NCBI GenBank assembly: GCA_903930805.1
Contig: CAIYZZ010000356.1
Span: 1-23,228, forward strand
Length of the DNA: 23,228 nucleotides
Reading direction: 5' to 3'
DNA from: an uncultured Rhodocyclaceae bacterium
GTDB taxonomy: Bacteria > Pseudomonadota > Gammaproteobacteria > Burkholderiales > Rhodocyclaceae
The translations under genes and the position numbers were made by a program. Numbering within the stretch: position 1 is the first letter of the stretch; each line of letters begins with the position of its first letter. The notes beneath the pieces were generated by a model. It saw nothing but the letters and a program-made list of their open reading frames with translations, did not search any database and was not told the origin of the DNA. Below, in pieces: positions 1-6,523 of this stretch.

Positions 1-1006
1 AGGCCAGCTTGACCGGGGCTTCGAAGCCGGGTACCAGGCGCTTGTAGCTGTTGGTACCGGGGTTGGTGATCGCGTTCAGGGCACGGGCATGCTTGATGAT
101 GCCGCCGATGTAGTAAAGCGCGAAGTCGGACAGACCGGCGTAGCCGTTGCCGGCGAACAGGTTTTTGCCATCTTTCCAGATCGACTGATGCACGTGCATG
201 CCGGAACCGTTGTCGCCAACGATGGGCTTGGGCATGAAGGTCGCGGTCTTGCCATACGAGTGCGCCACGTTATGCACGATGTACTTGAGCACTTGGGTCT
301 GGTCGGCGCGGCGCACCAGCGTGTTGAACACGGTGCCGATCTCGCACTGGCCGGCGGTGGCGACTTCGTGGTGATGCACCTCGACGGGCACGCCACAGTC
401 TTCCAGCGCCAGACACATGGCGGCGCGGATGTCGTTGAGACTATCGACCGGCGGCACCGGGAAGTAACCGCCCTTGACGGTGGGACGATGGCCGGTGTTG
501 CCACCTTCGAACTTCTCGGCGGTCGCCCAGGCGGCCTCTTCCGAGAATACCTTGCAGTAGCAGCCGGACATGTCGACTTTCCACTCGACGCTGTCGAAGA
601 TGAAGAACTCGGGCTCGGGGCCGAAGTAGGCGGTATCACCAATGCCGGAGGACTTCAGATAGGCTTCGGCACGCTTGGCGATGGAACGCGGATCGCGGTC
701 GTAGCCCTTGCCGTCGGTCGGCTCGACCACGTCGCAGGAGATGATCAGCGTGGTTTCATCCATGAAGGGGTCGATAAACGCGGTAGCAGGATCAGGCATC
801 AACTGCATGTCGGAAGCCTGGATACCCTTCCAACCGGCGATCGACGAGCCGTCGAAGGCGTGGCCATCTTCGAATTTGTCCATGCTGAAGGCGGAAACCG
901 GCACGCTGACGTGCTGCTCTTTGCCACGGATATCGGTGAAACGGAAGTCGACGAATTTGACTTCCTTTTCCTGAACCATCTTGATTACATCTTGGGCTGT
1001 CGTCAT
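1..1006 (-). CDS. glnA: Glutamine synthetase type I (3' end outside window)
   Basis: Glutamine synthetase makes glutamine from glutamate, ammonia and ATP in the cytoplasm and is the central enzyme of nitrogen assimilation. The visible 335 codons read as a GlnA N-terminal and central region: an early [13 protein letters not shown] segment, FDGSSIAGW near residue 53, the metal-binding segment [10 protein letters not shown], the [13 protein letters not shown] block, and [10 protein letters not shown] followed by [17 protein letters not shown] just before the window edge. Family members are about 470 residues, so roughly 135 residues, including the adenylylation-site region, lie beyond position 1. 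The ATG at 1004-1006 is preceded by CAGGAG (1015-1020), eight bases away. A sigma-54 promoter and two NtrC sites lie upstream, so expression should rise under nitrogen limitation. Identification is essentially certain; only the missing end is unseen. Confidence 0.98.
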   Translation of the reverse strand, partial: MTTAQDVIKMVQEKEVKFVDFRFTDIRGKEQHVSVPVSAFSMDKFEDGHAFDGSSIAGWKGIQASDMQLMPDPATAFIDPFMDETTLIISCDVVEPTDGKGYDRDPRSIAKRAEAYLKSSGIGDTAYFGPEPEFFIFDSVEWKVDMSGCYCKVFSEEAAWATAEKFEGGNTGHRPTVKGGYFPVPPVDSLNDIRAAMCLALEDCGVPVEVHHHEVATAGQCEIGTVFNTLVRRADQTQVLKYIVHNVAHSYGKTATFMPKPIVGDNGSGMHVHQSIWKDGKNLFAGNGYAGLSDFALYYIGGIIKHARALNAITNPGTNSYKRLVPGFEAPVKLA

Positions 1007-1084
1007 GAGGAAAACTCCTGATTGGTGATTTGGCAAAAATTCGGTGGTGGCCGTGCAGTCCGGACCAAAAACGCGGAAAGGTTC

Positions 1085-1100
1085 AGCAGGTAACGTGCCA
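1085..1100 (-). promoter_or_regulatory. Sigma-54 (-24/-12) promoter of glnA
   Basis: The minus strand reads TGGCACGTTACCTGCT. It matches the RpoN consensus TGGCACG-N4-TTGCW at all but one defined base, with the invariant GG and GC separated by the required ten bases. Transcription would start near 1074, giving a leader of about 68 nt before the glnA ATG. Placement directly upstream of glnA and downstream of two NtrC-like sites strongly supports function. Confidence 0.9.
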
Positions 1101-1173
1101 AGCGGCAAAGCACAGCAGGGGATTGTGCCATAAGGAGAATATTGCGGCGCTGCAATCTGATGCACTGCTGCGA

Positions 1174-1190
1174 GGCACAATTATGGTGCA
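1174..1190. promoter_or_regulatory. NtrC binding site, promoter-proximal
   Basis: GGCACA-ATTAT-GGTGCA matches the dyad NtrC consensus TGCACC-N5-GGTGCA with only two deviations. Its centre lies about 108 bp upstream of the predicted glnA start near 1074. That is the position of a strong NtrC enhancer site at the enteric glnA promoter. Confidence 0.8.
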
Positions 1191-1204
1191 TTATCGGGTT
1201 GTTT

Positions 1205-1221
1205 TGCACCATTTTAGTGCT
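1205..1221. promoter_or_regulatory. NtrC binding site, promoter-distal
   Basis: TGCACC-ATTTT-AGTGCT matches the NtrC dyad with two deviations in the right half. Its centre is 31 bp, about three helical turns, from the proximal site and about 139 bp upstream of the predicted glnA start. The site covers the stop codon (1214-1216) and the last coding bases of the cation-efflux gene, so the enhancer is partly embedded in coding DNA. Confidence 0.75.
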
Positions 1222-2149
1222 CACCCTGAGCGGGGTCGTCATTTTCTGGGTCGAGATGAATCAGGACATCAAGCACTTCCGGATGCATGGCGAGGACACG
1301 CTTTCTTGCCTGTTCGCCAATTTCATGGCCAGCGGAAACGGTAATGTTGCCATCCACCTGGATATGCACATCGACCAATACCTGATGCGCCATGCGGCGG
1401 GTGCGTAGTTCGTGCAGATCGACCACGCCAGCGGTTTCGACCAGCGTGGTGCGGATTGACAACACTTCCTCATCGGACAAGCCTTCATCCATTAGTTCGC
1501 GCAGGGCATCCCAGGAAAACTCGGCCCCCATGCGCAAGATCATGAAGCCGACGATAACCGCCGCAATTGGATCGAGGAAAGGATAACCCAGCAGGCTACC
1601 GGCGATGCCCGCTGTAACTACCAACGATGAAGCAGCATCCGAACGCGCATGCCAGGCATTGGCAATCAGCATCGGCGATCGCAGCTTCTCGCCCACGTGC
1701 AGCATGTAACGGAACAAGCCCTCTTTGGCCGCCAGCGCGGCCAAAGAGACCCACAGCGCGACAGAGGCCACCGGCGGCAGGCTTTCCATGTGCTGGATGC
1801 GCCCGGCCGCAGCCCAGAGAATGCCGCCACCGGTAGCCACGAGCAGCAAGCCGAGACCGAACGATGCGGCCGTCTCGATGCGGTGATGGCCATACGGATG
1901 GCCGGCATCGGCTGGGTGTCGACTGTGAAAGTTGGCGACCAGCACAAGAAAATCGGCGACCAGATCGGACAAGGAGTGAAATCCATCCGCTACCAGACTC
2001 TGCGCATGGGCAAACAGGCCGACGGAAATTTGTGTGATGGTCAGCAGCAGGTTCACGCCCACGCTGACCCAGGTGACGGTGCGGCCTTCCTGATAGCGGT
2101 TGTCGTCGATTGGCAACCGTGGCGAAACGGGGAATTCTTCGCTGCTCAT
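1214..2149 (-). CDS. Cation diffusion facilitator (CDF) family metal efflux transporter
   Basis: An inner-membrane proton-coupled exporter of divalent metal ions (311 aa). The sequence shows the CDF layout: six hydrophobic segments between about residues 24 and 208, then a soluble C-terminal domain of about 100 residues. The metal site is visible as HSLSD (H58, D62) in the second segment and HARSD (H167, D171) in the fifth. Between them is DAGHPYGHHRIET (81-93), typical of the family. The His-Asp/His-Asp arrangement is the one associated with zinc-selective members, whereas FieF has Asp-Asp/His-Asp; substrate choice here is inference. The gene is codirectional with glnA and ends 207 bp before it. 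It is divergent from nadA across a 68-bp gap, and no clear ribosome binding site precedes the ATG. Confidence 0.9.
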   Translation of the reverse strand: MSSEEFPVSPRLPIDDNRYQEGRTVTWVSVGVNLLLTITQISVGLFAHAQSLVADGFHSLSDLVADFLVLVANFHSRHPADAGHPYGHHRIETAASFGLGLLLVATGGGILWAAAGRIQHMESLPPVASVALWVSLAALAAKEGLFRYMLHVGEKLRSPMLIANAWHARSDAASSLVVTAGIAGSLLGYPFLDPIAAVIVGFMILRMGAEFSWDALRELMDEGLSDEEVLSIRTTLVETAGVVDLHELRTRRMAHQVLVDVHIQVDGNITVSAGHEIGEQARKRVLAMHPEVLDVLIHLDPENDDPAQGEH

Positions 2150-2217
2150 GCAACGTATTCTACCGGCCGCAGCCTGTTAATATTTCACCATTCAAACCGG
2201 CACCCTCTACCTTCCCA

Positions 2218-3315
2218 ATGCAGACCCAACCGATCCAGTTCGACGCCTTCAACGCGCTCGCCGACAAAGTTGCGCAGGCGCGCATCGAAGCCGCTCGCGC
2301 CCAACTCGGCAAGCGTGCCGTGCTGCTCTGCCACCACTACCAACGCGCCGATGTCTATCGCCATGCCGACATCACCGGCGACTCGCTCAAGCTTTCGCGT
2401 CTGGCTGCGCAGTCGGATGCCGCATACATTGTTTTCTGTGGCGTGCATTTCATGGCCGAGGTCGCCGACATCCTGTCACGCCCCGAACAAATTGCCATCC
2501 TGCCCGACTTGGCCGCCGGCTGTTCGATGGCCGACATGGCGAGCCTGGCAAAAGTTGAGCGCTGCTGGCGCGAACTTTCTTCAGTACTGAACCCCGACGA
2601 GGTAGTCACCCCCGTCACCTACATCAACTCCGCCGCCGATCTCAAGGCTTTCTGTGGCGCGCATGGCGGCATCGTCTGCACCTCGTCGAACGCGCCGAAA
2701 ATACTCGAATGGTCATTTGCCCGGCGCGCGAAAGTGCTGTTTTTTCCCGACCAGCACCTCGGCCGCTGGAGCGGCTACAAGATGGGCATTCCGCTCGACC
2801 AGATGGTGATCTGGAATCCCGATCTCGAGATGGGCGGCCTCACGCACGAGCAGATCCACAACGCGAAGATCATCCTCTGGCACGGCTACTGTTCGGTACA
2901 TCAGATGTTCCAGCCGAGCCAGATCACGAAGTTTCGCGCGCAATATCCAGAAGGCAAGGTTATTTCGCACCCCGAGTGCAGCTTCGAGGTCTGCGCACAA
3001 TCGGATGCCATTGGTTCCACCGAGACCATCATCCGCGTCGTCAAGGAATCAGCGCCGGGCACGCGCTGGCTGGTCGGCACCGAGCTCAACCTTGTTGACC
3101 GGCTGGCCGCCGAAGTGAAGCACGAGGGCAAGATCGTCCAGTTCATGGCTGACACCATCTGCATGTGCTCGACCATGCAGCGCATCGACCCGCAGCACCT
3201 TGCCTGGACGCTCGAAAATCTGGTTGCCGGCAAGGTGGTGAATCAGATCAAGGTACCGGAACACGAAGCCAAGCTCGCCAAGCTCGCGCTGGAGCACATG
3301 CTCGACGCCTCCTGA
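2218..3315 (+). CDS. nadA: Quinolinate synthase
   Basis: NadA condenses iminoaspartate with dihydroxyacetone phosphate to give quinolinate in de novo NAD synthesis, using an oxygen-sensitive [4Fe-4S] cluster. The 365-residue product starts MQTQPIQFDAF and carries LCHHYQ (37-42), FCGVHFMAE (73-81), AAGCSMADM (99-107), GYCSVH (223-228), HPECSFEVC (251-259) and CMCSTM (315-320). C102, C225 and one of C315/C317 are the likely cluster ligands. The reading frame stays open for 36 codons upstream, into the start of the divergent CDF gene. I chose the ATG at 2218 because homology begins there and the upstream residues look non-coding. The length fits the longer NadA form rather than the 347-residue E. 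coli enzyme. No nadB or nadC is nearby. Confidence 0.96.
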   Translation: MQTQPIQFDAFNALADKVAQARIEAARAQLGKRAVLLCHHYQRADVYRHADITGDSLKLSRLAAQSDAAYIVFCGVHFMAEVADILSRPEQIAILPDLAAGCSMADMASLAKVERCWRELSSVLNPDEVVTPVTYINSAADLKAFCGAHGGIVCTSSNAPKILEWSFARRAKVLFFPDQHLGRWSGYKMGIPLDQMVIWNPDLEMGGLTHEQIHNAKIILWHGYCSVHQMFQPSQITKFRAQYPEGKVISHPECSFEVCAQSDAIGSTETIIRVVKESAPGTRWLVGTELNLVDRLAAEVKHEGKIVQFMADTICMCSTMQRIDPQHLAWTLENLVAGKVVNQIKVPEHEAKLAKLALEHMLDAS

Positions 3316-3323
3316 AGCGGTGG

Positions 3324-3349
3324 AAAAAGTCGGCGTTGGCGGGACGGCA
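3324..3349 (+). repeat. Dispersed ~26-bp repeat, copy 1 (intergenic)
   Basis: On the minus strand this reads TGCC, then GTCCCGCCAACGCCGACT, then TTTT. Over the 22-base core it differs by one base from copy 3 at 12774-12797, and over 26 bases by three from copy 2 at 6461-6486. It lies just after the nadA stop codon. It is not a simple hairpin and has no terminator character. Function unknown. Confidence 0.6.
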
Positions 3350-3372
3350 AACCTTGTAAATTTCGCATCCCA

Positions 3373-3401
3373 TTGAAAGCATTTGTGAGCGTGACTATGA
3401 T
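3373..3401 (+). promoter_or_regulatory. Sigma-70 promoter for mtgA
   Basis: TTGAAA (3373-3378), a 17-bp spacer and TATGAT (3396-3401) give a near-consensus housekeeping promoter in the nadA-mtgA gap. Transcription would start near 3408, about 50 bases before the mtgA ATG, and could also serve the CorA-like gene downstream. Confidence 0.7.
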
Positions 3402-3458
3402 CTACCCCCAGATGCTGAACAAGGGTGTGCGTGGCGCGACCAGCCCGCTGGATCGGCT

Positions 3459-4154
3459 ATGAGGCCGGCGCCACGCTGGTTGCGGCGCACGCTGGCCGCT
3501 TTCTTTCTATTTGTCCTGCTCTGGCAGGGCTGGTATTTCGGCTGGGTGGTCTGGTGGCGTTACGTCGATCCGGGCCAGACCAGTTTCATGGCGATGCGCC
3601 TCGCTACGTTGCGCGAAAATAATCCCCAGGCCGAATTGCGATACCGCTGGGTGTCGTACGCGAAAATTTCGGTGACACTGAAGCGTGCTGTCATTGCTGC
3701 CGAGGACGATAAGTTCATCGACCACGAAGGCTTCGACTGGGAAGGTATCCAGAAGGCCCTCGAAAAGAACCAGAAGCAGGGCAAGGTGGTAGCCGGTGGC
3801 TCGACCATCAGTCAGCAGCTTGCTAAAAATCTGTTTCTCTCGGGCGACAAAACGCCCTGGCGCAAGGCGCAGGAGGCGCTTATCACCGTCTGGCTCGAGT
3901 TGCTGTGGGACAAACGGCGCATCCTGGAGGTCTATCTCAATGTTGTGGAATGGGGCGAAGGCGTGTTCGGTGCCGAAGCCGCAGCGCAGCGCTATTTCGG
4001 TAGCAGCGCCGGCCAGCTTGCCGCCGCACAATCCGCCCGACTGGCGGTGATGCTGCCGGCGCCGCGCAAGTTCGAAAAGAACCCGCAGTCTGCGTATCTG
4101 AACCAGCGCACGCAAATTATTCTGGGGCGCATGCAGCATTCTGCGGTGCCCTGA
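3459..4154 (+). CDS. mtgA: Monofunctional peptidoglycan glycosyltransferase (GT51)
   Basis: MtgA polymerises lipid II into glycan strands at the outer face of the inner membrane. The 231-residue product has a cytoplasmic basic start, one membrane anchor at about residues 11-33, and then a GT51 domain. Conserved blocks are AAEDDKFIDHEGFDW (81-95) with catalytic Glu82, GGSTISQQLAKNLF (113-126), RRILEVYLNVVEWG (153-166) and the AAQRYFG segment (176-181). No transpeptidase domain follows, so this is the monofunctional form at its usual length. The ATG follows a weak GGAT element. The gene is 31 bases upstream of the CorA-like gene and probably cotranscribed with it. aroE, a frequent neighbour of mtgA, is absent here. 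Confidence 0.96.
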   Translation: MRPAPRWLRRTLAAFFLFVLLWQGWYFGWVVWWRYVDPGQTSFMAMRLATLRENNPQAELRYRWVSYAKISVTLKRAVIAAEDDKFIDHEGFDWEGIQKALEKNQKQGKVVAGGSTISQQLAKNLFLSGDKTPWRKAQEALITVWLELLWDKRRILEVYLNVVEWGEGVFGAEAAAQRYFGSSAGQLAAAQSARLAVMLPAPRKFEKNPQSAYLNQRTQIILGRMQHSAVP

Positions 4155-4185
4155 ATCAGGTTGCGGGCGTAGAATTGCTGCCGCC

Positions 4186-5556
4186 ATGACCGAGTCCCTG
4201 GACATCCGCCCCAATGCCGAAGACCCGCTGGAGCAGCACCTTGCCGAGGTGCAGCTGCTGCTGTCACGCCATCGTCGCGTCGAGGATCTGGTGCATCGGC
4301 AAGACATGCCGCGCCACGAGTTGGTCGAGGAGGTCCTGCATAAACAGCACCTGGTCGAGTTGCAGAAACTGCTCAACCGGCTCGATACCCATTCCATCGC
4401 CCGCGTTCTCGAAACCCTGCCCGAAGAAGATCGCGACATAGCCTGGCAGCAGGTCGCCGAAGCGCGCTGCGAACCGATTCTCGAGTTGTTGCCCGACGAT
4501 GTGCGCGAAGAGTTGGTCGGCGCGCGCACCTATGCGAGCGTGCGCAACATGCTCAATGCTTTCGAGCTCAAGAATGGTCGACTGGCGCAAGTGCAGGTCG
4601 ACAGCCGTGCCGATCTCGCCAACGTCAAGCCGATCTGGGTCGACCTCGTCGCGCCCACGTCCTTCGTGCGCGCCTGGGTGGGTAAATATTTTGGCCTCGA
4701 ACTACCCGATCCCGAGGATCTCACCGACCTCGAGGCCAGCGCGCGCTTTTATGTCGATGACAACGGTGAGGTGCATCTGCACTCCGACTTCCTGCTCGAC
4801 AAGCCTGAGGAAGCGCGCAACGTCGCGGTGGCCTTCATCCTGCACGACAACATCCTGTTCTCGGTACGCAACGAAGAACTGCCGGTGTTTCGCCTGCAGC
4901 GCCTGCGCGCGCGCACCCAACCGGGTTATGTCACGGATGGCATGGATGTCCTGCTTGACCTTTACGACGCCGATGTCGAGTATTCGGCTGATGCGCTCGA
5001 AGATGTCTATGCCGAGTTGGAGCAGGTTGGTCGCCAGGTGCTCTCGCCCCAGGTCAGCGACGATGAAGCGGCCGAAATCCTTGCCGAAATTGCCAAAGGT
5101 GAAGACGTCAATGGACGCATCCGCCGCAACGTACTGGATACGCGTCGGGCGCTTTCTTTTCTCATGCGCAGCCGCATGCTGTCCCAAGAGCAGCAGGAAG
5201 ATTCACGCCAGATCCTGCGCGACATCGAATCGCTCGATGGCCACACCTCATTTCTCTTCGGCAAGATCAACTTCCTGATGGATGCCACGGTTGGGTTCAT
5301 CAATATCAACCAGAACAAGCGTGTGTCGAAACTGACGACCATCGGTGTCGTGTTTACTCCGCTCAATATTATCGCCGGCATAGGCGGTATGTCGGAATTC
5401 TCGATGATGACCGAGGGCGTGTCCTGGCCGGTCGCCTATGGTGCCTTCACGCTGGGCATGTTCATTATCGGCTTTGCCTCCTACCATGCGCTGCGTTACT
5501 TCGAACAGCGCAAGACCAGGCAGCTGATCGGTGCGCGCCGCCGCAAGGAAAGCTGA
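4186..5556 (+). CDS. CorA-family divalent cation channel with MgtE_N-like N-terminal domain
   Basis: Probable inner-membrane magnesium (or cobalt/nickel) channel of 456 residues. Residues about 25-110 form a repetitive helical region (HKQHLVELQKLLNRL, ARVLETLPEEDRD, ILELLPDDVREELV) that resembles the superhelical N-terminal domain of MgtE. Residues about 125-380 resemble the CorA cytoplasmic domain, with a long acidic and helical stretch. Two membrane segments lie near 383-401 and 412-433, followed by a basic tail. The CorA signature, normally GMN at the end of the first membrane helix, reads GMS here (401-403, within GIGGMSEF). The N-terminal fusion makes the protein much longer than the ~316-residue E. 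coli CorA. Membership of the CorA superfamily is well supported; the MgtE_N match and the ion are inferred. Confidence 0.85.
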   Translation: MTESLDIRPNAEDPLEQHLAEVQLLLSRHRRVEDLVHRQDMPRHELVEEVLHKQHLVELQKLLNRLDTHSIARVLETLPEEDRDIAWQQVAEARCEPILELLPDDVREELVGARTYASVRNMLNAFELKNGRLAQVQVDSRADLANVKPIWVDLVAPTSFVRAWVGKYFGLELPDPEDLTDLEASARFYVDDNGEVHLHSDFLLDKPEEARNVAVAFILHDNILFSVRNEELPVFRLQRLRARTQPGYVTDGMDVLLDLYDADVEYSADALEDVYAELEQVGRQVLSPQVSDDEAAEILAEIAKGEDVNGRIRRNVLDTRRALSFLMRSRMLSQEQQEDSRQILRDIESLDGHTSFLFGKINFLMDATVGFININQNKRVSKLTTIGVVFTPLNIIAGIGGMSEFSMMTEGVSWPVAYGAFTLGMFIIGFASYHALRYFEQRKTRQLIGARRRKES

Positions 5557-5562
5557 AGCGGT

Positions 5563-6519
5563 TCAATCCTGCTGCTTGCGCCTGCGGGCTTTATCCAGCG
5601 CGGCGCACATTTGTTCCGCACCGTCGAGAATGCGTGGCGTGTGGCGCTGTAGCAGGTCTGGCGGCACGAAGAACAGGTTGTCGCGTTGCGCCGCCTGCAG
5701 TTGCGGCCAGTGTCGCCATTGGTCAAGCCATTCCGGCCGCTCCTCGGCCATGCCGCTGGCGACGATGACTTCGGGGTCGGCGCGTAGCATGGCTTCAAGT
5801 TCGACAGCTGCCGCCGGTTGCTTGAGCGCGGCGAAAACATTGCGCCCGCCACACAGTGTCATGACCGCGCTGATGATGTGTGTGCCACCGACGGTCATCA
5901 GCGGCTGATTCCAGATTTCATAAAATACGCTGACCGGCGATGCGCCACCAGAGTGTGCGTGCAATGCCGCCAACCGTTGTTCGAAGCTGCGTGACGCTGT
6001 TTCAGCTACCTGTGCCGTACCCGCCAATTGGCCAAGCCGGCGCAGGCTGGCCGGAATATCTTCCAACCGCTGCGGTTCATTGACAAACACCGGAATGCCC
6101 AGGCGCCGTAATTGCGCCACTTGGCCGGGGGGATTGCCACTCCCCCATGCAACGACGAGGTCAGGCTTAAGGTGTGCGATACGCTCTAGATCGAAGGCGG
6201 CTGAACTGCCGATGCGTGGCAGTGCCTTCGCCGCCACCGGAAAGTTCGAGTATTCCACGACAGCGAGCACGCGTTCTCCCGCGCCCGCCGCGAACAGAAG
6301 TTCGGTCAGATGTGGGGCGAGACTGATGATGCGCTGGGCAGGCAGACCGAGTTTGACCGTGTTGCCGATATCGTCGCTGACGGTAATTTCGGCATGGGCT
6401 GCCGGGAGCCAGAGGCAGCACAGCAGTGCGAGCGACCAGCGCAAGCGGCAAGCGGCAGCACGCCGTCCCGCCAGCGCCGACTTTTCAGAAGGCACGCTGC
6501 TGCAAATCAGCTCGCGCAT
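5563..6519 (-). CDS. btuF: Cobalamin-type ABC transporter periplasmic binding protein
   Basis: Periplasmic binding protein that takes vitamin B12 from BtuB to an inner-membrane ABC importer. The 318-residue product has a signal sequence with hydrophobic core LALLCCLWLPA (30-40) and likely cleavage after AHA (41-43). The class III binding fold starts at QRIISLAPHLTELLFAAGAG (62-81), followed by the KPDLVVAWGSGNPP segment and a long linker helix. An open frame continues 41 codons further upstream, into btuB. I use the ATG at 6517-6519 because it lies five bases after the btuB stop, but the ribosome site is weak and the n-region unusually long. A TTG at 6444 would give a conventional signal peptide. 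The extra n-region includes repeat copy 2. No btuC or btuD is adjacent. The gene is cotranscribed with btuB under the riboswitch and ends six bases from the convergent CorA-like gene. Confidence 0.88.
   Translation of the reverse strand: MRELICSSVPSEKSALAGRRAAACRLRWSLALLCCLWLPAAHAEITVSDDIGNTVKLGLPAQRIISLAPHLTELLFAAGAGERVLAVVEYSNFPVAAKALPRIGSSAAFDLERIAHLKPDLVVAWGSGNPPGQVAQLRRLGIPVFVNEPQRLEDIPASLRRLGQLAGTAQVAETASRSFEQRLAALHAHSGGASPVSVFYEIWNQPLMTVGGTHIISAVMTLCGGRNVFAALKQPAAAVELEAMLRADPEVIVASGMAEERPEWLDQWRHWPQLQAAQRDNLFFVPPDLLQRHTPRILDGAEQMCAALDKARRRKQQD
6461..6486 (-). repeat. Dispersed ~26-bp repeat, copy 2 (inside btuF start region)
   Basis: The plus strand reads CGCC, then GTCCCGCCAGCGCCGACT, then TTTC: three differences from copy 1 over 26 bases and two from copy 3. 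Translated in the btuF frame it encodes residues 12-20 (EKSALAGRR), immediately before the hydrophobic core of the signal peptide. Confidence 0.6.
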
Positions 6520-6523
6520 TCCA

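Noticed and set aside
89-1021. Long open frame (310 codons) on the plus strand
   Set aside because: It is antisense to glnA, whose protein motifs are unmistakable; high GC at third positions of glnA keeps the opposite frame open.
1110-1128. GCAC and GTGC half-sites as a third NtrC site near the glnA promoter
   Set aside because: They are 11 bases apart, whereas the NtrC dyad needs 7 between these half-site cores.
2110-2217. N-terminal extension of the nadA frame
   Set aside because: It overlaps the divergent CDF gene and does not resemble NadA; the ATG at 2218 gives the expected N-terminus.
5540-5580. Possible bidirectional terminator between the convergent CorA-like gene and btuF
   Set aside because: Only six bases separate the genes and I find no GC stem followed by a T run.
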